The position numbers and the translations under genes were made by a program. Below the pieces are notes generated by a model that worked only from the letters and a program-made list of their open reading frames with translations, did not search any database and was not told where the DNA came from. A stretch of 64,000 nt of DNA from Physella acuta (taxonomy: Eukaryota > Mollusca > Gastropoda > Physidae): positions 113,501 through 177,500 of the forward strand of contig NW_026731830.1 of NCBI RefSeq assembly GCF_028476545.1, written 5' to 3'. How positions within the stretch are numbered: the stretch's first letter is position 1; every line of letters begins with the position of its first letter. Below are positions 1-12,000 of this stretch, piece by piece.

Positions 1-216
1 AAGTTAAACTGTAATCTGGAAATGTTGTTATATTTTGTCATTTGTTATATTTAACCGCTTATAATTGTTCCCCTTTTGGTTATTCTTTCGATTTGTACAT
101 ATCAATATAAACCAACATATAATTTGCCATTATGTTAAGTATTAGCAAACTACCAGTGTAAAATATGTTGTAATTTGCTTTATGGTAAATAAAAGTTTAA
201 AAAAAAAAAAAAAAAA
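1..216 (+). mobile_element. 3' end of a poly(A)-tailed retroposed sequence
   Basis: An AATAAA hexamer at 188-193 is followed at once by an 18-base A run (199-216), after which the sequence changes to module J, which begins the same way at about 12,001 and 56,560. This is the layout of the 3' end of a retroposed transcript, LINE or SINE. The 5' part lies outside the window, so the parent cannot be named. No coding similarity was recognised. Confidence 0.5.
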
Positions 217-1600
217 TTGTCTGTTCAGTTAAACCAATTAAATCTTAATTTGAAATACACGCTATAATAATCAGTAACGATTAAAGTAGTTGAATGATGA
301 TACAATTGACTCAAACATTTTCAGATTTAACTCAACAACTATATGAAGAATGTCCAGCAAAGTGTAAGCTGCAATAACCTTGCCACATCAAGAGGAAGAC
401 AAAACCTCAATGAATATATTATCATAAATTAATTCATTAGCGACCAACATATTTTTTTTCCAAAATACATATAGCTGAAACCTGGTACATTTCCTAGGGC
501 TACTTTGAAGGCAGCACATTGCACAACATGACGAAAACACAATCTATAAACAATGCCCTTCTCACTACATAAAAAAAAAGAAAAAAACGAGACTCTTCGA
601 TGGGTCCCTCCAAAACTCATCAACGATACACTTATCCAAGCAGTAGGACTCTCCTTAAAAAAGAAGCCATCCCTTCGTAAAATGTTTCACACCAACAACC
701 TCATCTTCAATATCTACACTGACAAGCCAGCAACCATCCCACGTTACATTGAACTATTAAAATAAAGAAGTAAATATTCTAATCGCAAATACCTGGAGAA
801 GAAAATCGCGTAAGACCTGCTCTTCCATTTTACACTGGACGAACCGCCAGTATTAAACACACCCATCTATACAAAACATGGCATATCGACATCAATAACA
901 ACTGTTAACGTACCACCCACTGAAATGGAAATCACTCTCAGAAAAGACAACTACAACAGAAACAACAAGTGCATTGAAGTCAAACCTCATTGACGGCAGA
1001 GACACAACGGTTCACATAACCAAAGCAAACCCAGGAACCCCAGACGAAGCGGCTTCCTTAACAACGAAACCATATACAGTAAAAAGAACAGCGGTCACCA
1101 CCGACGTTATCTAACGAAATAAACATCAGCGAAAACCAATAAACATTTAAATGAACAAAAATATAAGATCTGCTGGTTTTGTAAGAAAACAGAATTAAAG
1201 ACGACTTCCTAACAAACAAAAACAAAGCTAATCCGAAAAAATACACAAACCTCTCACTGTAACATCTGAATTAAAAGTGGTCTTTCATCACGTGATACAC
1301 AACACTAACATTATGATATACAGAAGCAAAATTTGCAACAAATGTCTCTTTACAAAAACTTGCCGGATCTACACAGCGTGAAATGTATAATGAAGTAGGA
1401 GACGACAGTCAATACATTGATATCTACTACTACGTCACACAACAACGATAAGATACGGACGTAACAACGAGTTAGAGGAAGAGGAAAGCCATCGAGGGAA
1501 GGACACATAGTTTCCTTTCCTAAAATACAACATCTATTATGATCGCGTAAACTCCCTTCACTGTTAATGTACATCTATACACCTGAAGCAAATAGTTCAA
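217..1600 (+). mobile_element. LINE-like remnant, module J copy 1 (possible ORF1 region)
   Basis: Homologous to 12,001-13,110 and 56,560-57,620. Degenerate plus-strand reading frames run through all three, with a shared stretch near 980-1,110 containing GRDTTV and GTPDEAA, followed by a Cys-x2-Cys pair (CWFCKK) near 1,170. I take it as the gag-like ORF1 of a non-LTR retrotransposon because LINE endonuclease motifs travel with this module elsewhere, but ORF1 itself is not matched to a named clade. The segment 1,290-1,480 matches, on the plus strand, sequence that lies on the minus strand in copies 2 and 3. Many stops and frameshifts; not functional. Confidence 0.4.
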
Positions 1601-1949
1601 AATTATGTGTCACTCTATAATAACTGGGGCGGGCAACAATACAGTGTATACATTTTAGTTTGTTTTTATTGTTTAACTTTAAGTTTCTGTCTAAATTATA
1701 GTATTAATTTAAAGTAAGTAGCATAACATTATAGTTTAACCAATAGAAATAACTTAATGCAAATAAAAAACAAAAATATAACAAAAGATAGCATATGATA
1801 TGCTTGTAAAAATGGTAAACTTAAAAGGCCTGGAGAGATTATATGACATACACGCTTATAGTGGCAAAACAAATAATTATCGGCCTTATAGCTTAAGTAA
1901 AAAAAGAGCAACAAAGAATAGAGTGGCATTATTTATGTAGGTGTAGAGT
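1601..1949. other. AT-rich sequence, nothing recognised
   Basis: No coding signal, terminal repeat or match to other modules of the window was noticed. Several A/T runs only. Confidence 0.4.
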
Positions 1950-2420
1950 TAAATCTGAAATGTATGAGTCAATTGTGTCATTCAACTATTTCAGTCGTTA
2001 ACGATAGTTAAAATTACATAATTAGTCTCAAATCAATTTAACAAATTTCAACCGGAAAGACAATATAGATCTAGAGGTAACTATTGCATATACAATTTAA
2101 GGAGTATAATGAATACAGAAAAGAAGTCGGTATTTAAATTATAAAAAGGTTGATCTACTGTTCTAAAAGTGTTTAAAAATAGCACTTTTACATATGTAAT
2201 ATCGAAATTTAAATAAAGGCAACATTAATACACTTTTTCTTTTGTATTTGTACTATGTTAAAAAAAATCTTACATTTTTTACATTGTATTCTTTATAGAA
2301 GCTTACATACATATTTTATTAATTAAAGAATGTATTTTTTAAATAATTTCCCCTTACATGCTTTTGTTTTAACATTGATTTATATATGGGAGTTAACTGT
2401 GTCGAAATTTGGCATGTTCG
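1950..2420 (-). repeat. Inverted copy of the module I / module J junction
   Basis: The reverse complement of 1,950-2,220 matches the start of module J (as at 270-330) and the end of module I (as at 11,880-12,000). The reverse complement of 2,344-2,401 is the module I hairpin block containing gggagttaac. With 217-1,600 this makes a local inverted repeat around the unassigned 1.60-1.95 kb stretch. Confidence 0.55.
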
Positions 2421-2424
2421 CTTT

Positions 2425-2700
2425 CTATTTAGTCAATTTTTTAATATTTTTTTTTGTTTTCTTATTGTTATTTTTCCGGAGTAAACTAATTTTTCTTTCT
2501 ACTTTAAATTCGTTGCGTGCTCTTACGCTATTTGTGCTGCTTGCTTTTAGATTGATACCTGTTTGATATCTTGTTTTAAGTCTTCCCAATGTTCTATATT
2601 GTTTGTTTTTTGTGTCAACTGTATATAACATTTTATTCTTCTGTTCCTACAATATTTACACAATTATAATCCCCCGCTGACATCGTTATTTTATGTATAT
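2425..2700 (-). mobile_element. LINE ORF2 fragment: endonuclease motif and EN-RT linker
   Basis: On the minus strand near 2,690-2,640 a frame reads SAGDYNCVNIVGTEE, which fits the GD(F/Y)NCV motif of apurinic-type endonucleases of non-LTR retrotransposons. Downstream, near 2,620-2,540, another frame reads HWEDLKQDIKQVSI, resembling the linker between endonuclease and reverse transcriptase in many LINEs. The central part of the endonuclease (DIYRTRYP, RLDRIYAP, seen at 13.4-13.5 kb) is missing, so this copy carries an internal deletion. Homologous pieces lie at 13.6, 34.9, 41.4 and 58.4 kb. Confidence 0.5.
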
Positions 2701-2941
2701 TTCTTTTTCACAAACAAGTTTTTTTTTTGTTTTTTTTTTCTCAAGTTAATTTGTAGGTTAAAATGGCTTTTAAAAAAAATGCGTAATTAGAGTAATGACT
2801 GTTATTTATTGGTTCCTTGCAACCTCCGCTTACCTTACCATGTTCGTTTTAGTATTAGTTTTCATTATCGGATTATGAGGAGTGATACGATTCACAATTA
2901 TAATACTTAATTTTTAAATGTACTTTTATTCATTATTTAAG
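2701..2941. repeat. Flank shared with 41,480-41,633
   Basis: Sequence up to the Helitron end, including gaggagtgatacgattcac near 2,877, recurs at 41,570 in the same position relative to a Helitron-like end. No coding content seen. Confidence 0.45.
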
Positions 2942-3146
2942 ACGAGCCGACTTGCGGTGTATTATACGCCGCTGTTTAGTTGATGTTTTTTGTACTTTTC
3001 AGTAATTCATCATTTGTGAATTCGACAGTACCAATGCTGCCACTGAAAATATGTGGGGTTAGGGTGGTAGCGATATGCCTTGAGAGGAAAAGACGGGACT
3101 GCTAGGTTTTTCTAGGGTCTCCAAAAAGAGAATTATATATATAGAT
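2942..3146 (-). mobile_element. Helitron-like nonautonomous element, internally deleted
   Basis: Minus orientation. It starts on the plus strand with the family's 3' end (cgagccg, then a short hairpin at about 2,951-2,972) and ends with the 5' end motif (agaattatatatatagat). The middle is shortened relative to 45,807-46,256. Family assignment is argued at 49,717-50,119. Confidence 0.5.
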
Positions 3147-3464
3147 ATATAGATGATCTATTTATACATAAAACAAAACCTCTAACTACAGTTGTATTTC
3201 TAAACCAGAAAATGCAAATGTGTAATTGAATGGTGATTCACCGATCTAAAAATATAAGGGTATATTTTTTTCGGTGGAGTGGTTAAGGGGGCGTGTGCTT
3301 ATAAGTAAAGCTGAAATAAATTTAGGAGGAAAGAAAAATAATTAAAGCAGTCTGGATGTGTTGAGAACAATGATACAAAGTGAATTAATATAGTTTTATC
3401 AAAAAAAAAATATTATCTTTTTCCAGCAAAACGACTGAACTATAAGTTTAGAAATATGTTTTCT
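3147..3464. repeat. Flank shared with 46,257-46,430
   Basis: The stretch from gatctatttatacataaaac to ccagcaaaacg near 3,425 is nearly the same at 46,260-46,430, where it leads directly into a hAT transposase copy. Here it leads into the piggyBac-like insertion instead. Confidence 0.5.
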
Positions 3465-3974
3465 TTAACCCATATTATCCCAAGGTCTCAAATTTTTATA
3501 ATTTTTTGATATGGTTTAGCTTTTGGGCACTGAATGAAGGAATGACTATGGATTTTTTTTAAAAATCAATACTTTTTTAAATATCGATTTTTTAAAAAAC
3601 GTCCCATAAATGGGACGCTAGCAACGAATGGCCCCATGTACATTTATTGAAAAATAAAATCATTTATCACGAAATATGGCTAATCACGCGAAAATTAAGC
3701 TGTATACTGATTTTGTATTGTTAGACCAATGATTACTTTGTTTATGACAGCTAAAAATAATGATAATGATCAATTGGGTTAGCCATACCATGGTCTAAAA
3801 TGCAGAAATTTTGTTCAAAAGTCTAGTTTTCTTTCAATCTAGCATCCATCAAAGTGAAAAACACTTGGAAATAAGTAAAGCTGTGACTAGTACATCTAAT
3901 TATACACACATGATCACAAATATTGTTATTATTCATCGAAACTGTAATATAATTAAATATAAATAATTGATTTT

Positions 3975-4260
3975 TTGGGGGGCGTACTTGAAATTTTCAG
4001 GGGGGAGGGGGGCTTAAATTTCTGGGGAAGGGTGGACATTGGTAAAAGTATGTTTTGTAGATGAATTCCATTTTGTTCTGGGGGCAGAGGCCCCCCCCCC
4101 CCCCCAACACCCCTCTCCGAAATGATGCCTGAAAGAAACTCTGCCCTCAGTGAATTTGCAAAAGACGATCCGGTCAAGTCCCAGATGTCATCCAGCCATC
4201 TTCCCTTTTGATACCCTCACTATTCCCCCCCCCCCCCCCTCACAGGCGTACATTAGGACA
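3975..4260. repeat. G/C-tract-rich segment inside the piggyBac-like element
   Basis: Runs of G and C up to about 15 bases with acttgaaattttcagg near 3,988. A related arrangement recurs at 36,110-36,260, suggesting a separate small repeat nested here. The minus-strand frame across it is low-complexity and not a gene. Confidence 0.35.
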
Positions 4261-4734
4261 TCAGATATCTTATGTCTAGGGCACGGATCCGTCTCTGGGG
4301 GCTTGTATTGAGTGTTCATGGCTCTCATCCATGTATGCACCTCACTATGCGAACAGCTCCCAATCTAACACCAGGAATCTCCTTAAAAAGTTAACAAAGT
4401 AAAACTGGTATCGGGAACCTTTGGATGGGAATATTATTGAGGCATGACACTAGTACACATCTAATTCACATTTCTGCTATATGTAGCTTGAGCTCTTATA
4501 TGAAGAGAGTTATCCAACCCCATTGACTGAATCATTTCACCTCAATCGTGACCATTGTTATTATTTTGGTTTGTTATAATTTTAATATCACGCGCTAGTA
4601 AATTTACAGCAATACTAAATTAGTTTGTATTCAATGATATTAAATACTTCAGTAAGCGTAATTCTGAAAACTTAAAAATAAAATGTAAGTTTTTCAATAT
4701 TTGCAATTTTTAATACAATAATATATAAGAAAAT

Positions 4735-5080
4735 ATAGGTCAAGGTCATAATTAAATATCTATAAATAATACTTAACACCCTAAAGTCAACAGTTAACTA
4801 AGTCAACAATTGTTTCACCATAATTAACCATTTAACATAAATATTTGCATCTGTGTTTCTCGCTAGTGTCCAATAAATGTGACGTTTGTGTAACAATCTG
4901 CATAAATATAGGTCAAGGTCATAATTAAATATGTATAAATAGTCCTTGACACCCCAAAGTCAGCAGTTAACATAGTCAACAATTGTTTCACCATAAATAA
5001 CCATTTAACATAAACATTTGCATACGTGTTTCTCGCTAGTGTCCAATAAATGTGACGTTTGTGTAAGAATCTACATGGGG
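4735..5080 (+). repeat. Two tandem ~173-bp units
   Basis: The unit beginning ataggtcaaggtcataatta at 4,735 is repeated at 4,908; both end with the same motif at about 4,905 and 5,080 (tccaataaatgtgacgtttg precedes each end). Period about 173 bp, high identity. Internal duplication within the piggyBac-like element; no coding content. Confidence 0.7.
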
Positions 5081-5489
5081 CCATTCGTTGCTAGCGTCCC
5101 ACTTATGGGACGCTTGTTGTACACTTGATATAACGAAGTAGTAAAAAAAAATTGTTATTCTTAAATTTTTATCAGATAGAAATATGGTACTGCTACAAGT
5201 TTCAAATGTATTTTGCACTTAAAATGTTAATATTTTAGAAGATATGCATTTTCCTGTGCGCATGTTTTCTTTTTTCCGCCATTTTGACAAGTCCTTCAAA
5301 TCCGGCACTGTAACATTTTTCTAAATTAATTTTTTTCACAAAACACACATAAATTCAATAGTCTAACCATTTTCAAATACAATGAAACATAATTTGTGTT
5401 TTAACTAGTTTTTAATAAATTTTAGCAATTTTTTTTACAAGCGTCCCACAAGCGTCCCATAAGTGGGACGCTAGCAGAATATGGGTTAA

Positions 5490-6655
5490 AAAAACAAAAT
5501 TGTTCCAATCTAATATAAGTGTTCAATTATAGCATTGCTATTTTTATTTTAATACGTTTTAAAAAATACTGACTAAAAATATATACCTGCATATAATTTC
5601 TATATTTAATACATTAGTTTGTATGTAAAATTTTGTATTTTATTTGTATAGGCAATTTTTGTAGTCTATTATAATTGTATCATTATTGTTTTAACTAGCT
5701 CCCTTAAAACAAATATAGCGTCAAATGATTACAACATGGGAGTTAATTCACTTCAGTAAAAGTGTGCAATATAATGAATACTTTATGTCAGAGCTTCTCC
5801 AGCTTAAGTTCAACTCTTCAATTTCTATTTAAGGCGCCACGACAATGTTCCTCTAGCTTACCTTACATTTTAAACTTAAAGTGGGTTGGTTTTATCATGT
5901 TTAACACACTTTAACTCAATGATGGTTCTAGTGGAAAACGTCTTCTTCGGCTGGTCTAATTGTATAGTTCAAGGTTTTTACACAACATAAATGATAAGTA
6001 TGATATATAAACACATATCGACACAACACAATCAACATAATAAATTTAAAAAAATAAAAACAAAGTTCATGGTAAAAAATATTTTATATTGTTAATTTAC
6101 CAGAATTAAACAACAAAGTAAACATGAGTTTTAAAACAATTCATTAAACAGGACTATTCGATAAATTACTCTGAAAAACAAACAAAACTAATTTAGGTAA
6201 ACAAAATAACATGTTTACCTCTTATTAAACAAACGTGTGTAGTTGTATTTGAGATGATTTTTTAAAAATATATTATGCTTTCAGATGTTTCTGGGGGAAC
6301 AAGCATAATGTTTTACATTCATGCAGGTCTGTAAACAAAATATATTCTGCATACTTGATATATGTTAATATGTACAGGGCATAGTGATATTTCTTTCACA
6401 AATCCTGAGAATTAAAATATAACAAATAACCGAAAACCTCAAAATTTTAAATACACAGTACTTGTATTAAAAAAAAAACTTTAAATAAACCGAATCACAC
6501 AATAGGTGTTCATCTGTGTTTCTGTGTAGGGTAAAAAAAATAGTTATAGATGTGAACAAAAGTTCCAGTTTACGACAGTTGTAAATTGCAGGTGTGTGTA
6601 TTAGTTGCGTGAACAATATAATAATTTAGTGTCTATTTTTGTTTTTTTATATACA
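5490..6655. repeat. Module A, copy 1
   Basis: Matches 16,985-18,165 over nearly its whole length and 60,570-60,830 in part. Contains a weakened copy of the recurrent hairpin motif (about 5,695-5,748). No open frame of interest; function unknown. Confidence 0.65.
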
Positions 6656-6659
6656 AAAT

Positions 6660-7010
6660 CAAATTATGGCCAGGGATATGTGGAGAACATGTGTCCATGT
6701 GAGTGTTTTACTGGTTTTAACGGTTTGTGATGCGGATGTGTTCTTGTGTGAGTAGGTGTTTGGTTAAATGGGTGAGTGTATGAATTTACACAGAGAGCGA
6801 AGCTAACAAATGTTAGGTTGTGTGTATTTACATAGAGAGGGATGCTTACATCTATGTGAATGTGTGTATTCACGTATACGTGACAAATACACATGTATGA
6901 TTGTGTGTATTTACGTAGAGTATTACGCTTTCTCATGTGTGGTTGATGTGTATTTACGTAGATATTGACTAAATGAGAAGCGTTTACGACCCAACTTACG
7001 AAATCTTCGA
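6660..7010 (+). repeat. Degenerate ~41-bp minisatellite (module B)
   Basis: About five imperfect units each starting near gtgtgtatttacatagagag. The same array occurs at 18,230-18,535 and a short piece at 61,265-61,390. The minus-strand frame rich in NTH repeats is a translation of the array, not a gene. Confidence 0.65.
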
Positions 7011-7011
7011 G

Positions 7012-7302
7012 TTTTGGATGAGAAATCACGACAAGGGTGGAGGGGTGGTGTTGATACCAATCTACAGTAAAGAAATTATGTTGTTCATGTATGTCGTCAT
7101 CGTTTGCTTAATGACAAGTCAAAATACCTGGGCATGTGTGTCGTTACAATAACATAGTTTACTTGTTCGTGTCAAATTGTTGATTAAGATTGTTTTGACA
7201 AAATCGTGTTATAAAAAAAAAACAACTTAAATAGAAACTGTTATTTAGTCTGTTGAATTTAACACACAAGGTAAATTTTGATTGTGAAATATGTGCCACA
7301 CT
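7012..7302. repeat. Module C, copy 1
   Basis: Matches 19,430-19,660. Between this copy's module B and C there is no counterpart of the 18.92-19.42 kb minisatellite found in copy 2. Confidence 0.55.
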
Positions 7303-7449
7303 TAGTCCATCCTGCTCAACTTACGTTAGGGAAAGTAAAGGCGGCTGTGCATAGTGCTGACCCCACCATCCCATCATATGCCGAGGTCACAGAAACAAGC
7401 GAACCCTACTTCACTTGCCCTATAGACCGTCAGGTTTAAAAAAGCGAAC
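7303..7449 (+). mobile_element. 5'-truncated SINE tail
   Basis: The non-tRNA body of the SINE described at 24,574 (gaaagtaaaggcggctg through catatgccgaggtcacag to the cttgccctatagaccgtcag segment) without its tRNA head. The same truncated copy is at 19,663-19,820, so it predates duplication of the modules. Confidence 0.65.
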
Positions 7450-7724
7450 TTTTTTTTTTTAGGTAAGACGATGCATGTGTAGTGACTTGTTCCCTACCAC
7501 GACAAAAATGATTTTTTGGAAGAGAGAAGGAGTAAGAAAATTAGCGAGAGATCCTTTATTCTAGAATGACAGTAGCGTTTTCTTTTTAAATTGTGATTGC
7601 TTACGTCTTTATATGTGCAGCATAATTATTAGTATTGTTCTCTAACAGATACTTTAATTTATACTTCCAACAATCTTGCAAACCGCTCACGTGAATTTAT
7701 CCCATAAGTATTGGTGTATATGGC

Positions 7725-7880
7725 AACAAACTAAACGAGCTTAATGTAAAACTGCAAGGAAAGGAAAACCCAGCCTATGCCTTGCTTGAAGAAGTGGATT
7801 GTTTCGAAAAAAAATCCTTTTGTTTTGTTGAAGACACGAAGAGCAATAAATTACTTAATTTCGATAAATAAGAAAAAAAA
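7725..7880 (+). pseudogene. hAT transposase fragment (plus strand)
   Basis: Plus-strand frame reads [20 protein letters not shown] followed by EEVDCFEKK, matching the well-known segment of ZBED5/FAM200-type hAT transposases before the C-terminal dimerisation region. Only about 50 residues are recognisable. Homologous fragments are at 19,990-20,110 (plus) and 51,125-51,350 (minus). It lies on the opposite strand to the larger hAT copy at 8.2-9.9 kb and is a different hAT lineage or part. Confidence 0.6.
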
Positions 7881-8221
7881 AATCGTTATCAAACCAATGC
7901 TACTATTAACATGAATTACTTCAGCATTATTATTTTATCAGGAATACATGCACACTAAACCTGTTTTACAAACAACTGCATACGTTCTACGCATGTTTTA
8001 CCCGGAAGTACTTGTGATATAAATGCATTTAGCCAACATATACACGTATAGCCTACTAAATGTTTTTATGATTACAGTTAATTTTATGATGTGAGTTTGG
8101 ATTAAAAACCAGACAGGTGAAATAAAAACATAAATAGGTCATTTTATTTTTGTAATCCATTCAAATACCAAGTTAATTTAGTAATATGAAAACACAGAGA
8201 GGCATGACCAGTATACATAGG
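7881..8221. repeat. Module D, with empty TA site at 8,041
   Basis: Matches 20,110-20,252 plus 21,409-21,540. At 8,041-8,042 the sequence agccaacatatacacg is uninterrupted, whereas the counterpart at 20,251 carries the 1.15-kb pogo-like insertion. Confidence 0.65.
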
Positions 8222-9860
8222 CCTAGTGGCGTCGCTAGGTTGGGTGTCGACCGGTGCGTCACCTCATAATTCCCCCCCCCCCCCCCCCCCGGCAAAAGCT
8301 TTAAAGTGTTCACAATTAATACTTACGATGTAAATCTATGGTAGGTTGTTAATAAAGCTGGATGTAGCCTTGTTTTCTCGATAGATTGCATGTTTACGTC
8401 ATGGTGTCACACAACCCCCACATTGGGATCGTCACTATGTACTTACAATACTTTTTTAAATATAATTATACATCTATTGAACTGGCAAAAAAAAATGAAT
8501 TCTTAATATAGTGTTGAAAATCTATTCTCGCAAAGATATGCTGACACAATAAGAACTAAAACACGAAAGGCAATCAATTTCACGTTTGTGTAAAAATGGT
8601 GCGTACTACACCAAAAATGTGAGCAGTTTTTCATATGAAGCGGAGTCATTCCGGAGACATTCTGCAAATTTAAGAATTCATATTGTAATTCATCGGGAAC
8701 GTTGACAACATAAAGGGACGCAGAGAATGGGTTACGTGTTAGTGCAGTTTCCCCTTCTTTCAGCTCAAACAAAGTAACGCCGCGGTTCGTTTTCTCCTGT
8801 TTCATTTTTTAAAAATTTATCTCAAAATCAGATTCATCTATCACACAGCAGGGTTTCTCAAACATGGCAAAATTTCCAAGATTTATTTTTCTTCGCCAAT
8901 TTAGCAGCTCTGATATGAATATCCCTAGATTATCATGAAAAAAGATAATATTCGTTCATTTTGTATGTTGATGTTCGAATAGATCTGCTAGGTATGATAC
9001 TCTCTCCAACCACACCATGTCGTTAAAGTTTATCAAAAGGTCTTGTTTCCCTTGAACTTTCAAAAGAAAATTGATTCCAACTTTCAATTAAAAAAACACA
9101 GCGTACTGCAGTGTCTTAGCACAGTTCTTTAAACAGACAATTGTTTAGGGAGGGCTACAGATTTAATATAATGTACGACTTTTATTAGCAATGGAGTCGG
9201 AAGAGTCTTGCTGGCGAGGGCATACCGGTGAATCATGCAGTGGATTCTCCTTGGCTGGGAGCTAAATCTTTTACTGTTTTCTGTAAGCCCGATTTTGACC
9301 CGAACATAGATGGCCCACCATCCATACAAACCCCACAGCCGTTTTCTATATTAATCATCCAGTTTCAAAATAACGCATTTTTTGCTCCATAACATCTTTA
9401 CAAAAATAGCAGCTCTTCTTTGCTATCATCTGAATGAATATATTCCACAAAAACAAGCAACTAATGTATGTTGATTCATCAACTTGAAACAATGGTGAAA
9501 GCTTAATTTCATTCTAAATTTGTTCTTTATCATCTACGAACATGTCTGCTATAAGCCGATGAATAGTATTATTAGACAGAGCTATTATTTGCTTCTTTAC
9601 TGCACTGGAATGCCCAAGAAATAATTTCACCATCTTCCACATGCATGGTTTGACGAGATTTGCTCCTATTGTGTTGTTTTTGTCCGGCAATTTCTAATGC
9701 GACTTCATTTTTACGTTAGAGAAGCCGAATTTTAAGATATTCTTCTAAATATAAAGTTTTTTTTTATTGCTAGCGTTTAGTATACCCACGACGCCCCCCC
9801 CCCACTCATAACTCGCATGAGGGGTCGCGATCCCCAATTTTAGAACCCATGTTTTAAGTG
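8222..9860 (-). pseudogene. hAT transposon remnant, ZBED5-like transposase (module E copy 1)
   Basis: Minus-strand frames give the C-terminal half of a hAT transposase: GVTLFELKEGETALTRNPFS, SGMTPLHMKNCSHFW and LCENRFSTLY at 8,503-8,805, and upstream the segment with TAxxIHRYALASKTLP at 9,129-9,329. Right end near 9,820-9,855 has a hAT-type terminus (ggggtcgcgatcccc then gaacccatg). A C run fills 8,273-8,290. The BED zinc-finger part seen in the 21.8-23.6 kb copy is deleted here near 9,715. Broken by several frameshifts and stops. Confidence 0.75.
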
Positions 9861-10960
9861 ATTTGATTATTTAAAAAAAATTTAAACAAAATAAAGGTAT
9901 TTATCAAAAGTTTTAAGTATTCAACTGATGTACAAAATTTATATTATAAAAAAATAAAAGCTATTTATTTAACGTATCTTTAATATAAACTAGAATATAA
10001 AGTAAATTATTTTTAAAAAATATTTTATGAATGTGTTAAAATTGTTTACTTCATTTACAAAGCATATACAATTTTATTATATTTTTATTAATATTAAATT
10101 AAAATACTAAATTTTGCGAGTTTGTTTGTTATAATATAGTTTTTTTTTTCTTAACTCCCTTGAAAAACTATTGCATTTGTAACATTAACATGGGAGTTAA
10201 TTAAGTGTAACATAAGTTTGGTAATTTATAAAACAGCAACACAGGGTCAATTTTATAATGTACATTTAATACACTTACTAACTAAGGCCCAGTGGTGGAA
10301 CTACATTGAATCTGGAACCCTAAAACCATTTTAAAACTCTAGAAAACACGTTTGAATTATTATTAAGGAGCCTAAATAGCTACTTGAATAATTTCAAACG
10401 TATATTTCTTATTTAAAGAAATAAAGTTATTAAAATTGGTTATTTACTAATTTTATACTAGTATTACATTTTTAAAAGAAAAATATTTAATTTTTTACTC
10501 AATGTTTTAAGTGTTATAATGAAAGTGTCATTAGTAAATATAGTGGGGGGGGGGGGGGGGAGGGCAATCGTGGAGTTTGGACGATTTGGGTTTTGTCGTA
10601 CATGTCTATTTACGTGGCCCTTATGTTTCGGTAGAAATATGCTATATATAGTGACTTGCATCTTAATGTGGTAGAAATGATTTGGATAGTCATCTTTAGA
10701 CAGGTCTAAGGTGATTATAGTTTCTAAAGGGGTTGGGCTATTGGTTTACACTGCAACGCAAAAGTCAACCTTATGCTGTTATACTTCATGCACACATTAC
10801 TTTATTTTTACTACATACATATCACATACAATGTGTTTATATTTTGTGTTACTATTAGCTACTATCCGTCGGTACCCGTTTCACGTAAATTATAGGCCTA
10901 TATATTTTAAAATGTTGAACTTGTTTGAGAAAAATAATTTATAAAATAGTTATTTGTCAA
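9861..10960. repeat. Module F, copy 1, with hairpin motif
   Basis: Matches 23,600-24,570 with 24,840-25,450, 47,985-48,930, 61,765-63,000 and the reverse complement of 28,918-30,759. The hairpin pair ttaactccc (10,151-10,159) and gggagttaa (10,192-10,200) sits in it, as does a G run at 10,544-10,561. A short minus-strand frame is conserved among copies near the G run, but only because the copies are recent; no family was recognised. Confidence 0.6.
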
Positions 10961-11375
10961 AACGCAATGTGCATTACTACACGCTGAACGACATTAATGA
11001 CAAAGCAAAGATATAACTAATTAGCTAAACATCCAACACATTTAAAGTAAAAACTTATAAAAGTTTAGGCCGAGAAAATCGTATTGTATACATTTCATAG
11101 CGTATGCATGTGTACACTATTAATGTTCGAACTGTAAAAGTTTGAATGTAACACAATGTAATGTCACAACTGGTCCAACCACACGTGCTGTACAATGTCA
11201 CGCCATTCAAATTATGTATAGGACTATTTATGAACACATTTATTTCAAATCGTTTATTATTTACTTATCTAATAATTTTGTAAATAAAGTTACTTCAATT
11301 ATTTTTGTATATCTGTTGTAATGAATCTGCCAAAATCATGCCATTCTTAAGAGAAAAAAAAACATAATTTTACCA
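10961..11375. repeat. Module G, copy 1
   Basis: Matches 55,300-55,845 directly and 25,542-26,350 in reverse complement (for example the segment with aacttttacagttcgaac). No coding content seen. Confidence 0.6.
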
Positions 11376-12000
11376 TACAGGAAGGTGATCTAGATAAATG
11401 TTACAAATTAACAAAAAACTACCACCTCTCCTATACCCATATATTAGTCGAATTGGAGTTCCCTCACGCCGTCTCACTGACCCACGGCTACCCCTCAAGT
11501 GCTGAATATTCCAATGAGCAATTCAACAATCCCGCTGCTGTTAGTAAATTAGCAAAACTGTTCTGGCGAAACATAAGAATATACGTGTCTAAGATAATTG
11601 AATCAATGAATCGCTTCGATAATGTAATTAAATTGGCGATGTATTAACTATTTATAAATGGTCCAATTTCGACTGCACACAGTTAACTCCCATATATATA
11701 TCAATGTAAAAACAATAGCAAGTAAGGGGAAATAATTTTAGATTAAATTGTCTAATCAATAAAATGTGTAAGCCTATATCAAGAATACAATCTAAATCAA
11801 TTAAATTTAAATTTTGTTTACGTAATTAAAGTTTAATTTTTTTTTATTTTTACTTAAATATCAATATTACATATGAAATATTTTTATTTTTAAACACTTT
11901 TAGAAATTTTGAACATCCTTTCGATAACACTAATACCAAGCTTAATTAATTTATTAATATAAGAGAAGCTATTTTAGAAATAGATCTAGTTACCGCATAC
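11376..12000. repeat. Modules H and I, copy 1
   Basis: Matches 35,060-35,900, 43,850-44,440 and 55,846-56,560; module I alone at 53,100-53,400. It carries gttaactccc near 11,683, the inverse-polarity version of the module F hairpin, so 10,151-11,745 is bracketed by related blocks in opposite orientation. A 64-codon frame at 11,453-11,647 has no recognisable similarity and is broken in the other copies. Confidence 0.55.

Larger units (their letters stand above)
3465..5489. mobile_element. piggyBac-like nonautonomous element (TTAA target)
   Basis: TTAA at 3,465-3,468 and 5,486-5,489 bounds a 2,017-bp body with terminal CCCATATT (3,469-3,476) and AATATGGG (5,478-5,485). CCC termini and TTAA duplication are hallmarks of piggyBac. 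Subterminal copies of a short palindrome (gcgtcccataagtgggacgc and variants) lie near 3,600, 5,095 and 5,445-5,473; those near 3,600-3,643 and 5,071-5,113 are inverted relative to each other. Paralogous empty sites with a single TTAA occur at about 16,982 and 60,553 in matching context. No transposase frame is present, so it would depend on an element elsewhere. Confidence 0.7.

Noticed and set aside
6664-7029. A 121-codon frame rich in NTH repeats
   Set aside because: Translation of the ~41-bp minisatellite.
10151-10200. Transcription terminator or riboswitch hairpin
   Set aside because: The loop is about 32 bases, the setting is eukaryotic repeats, and the motif recurs with the modules; no adjacent gene.
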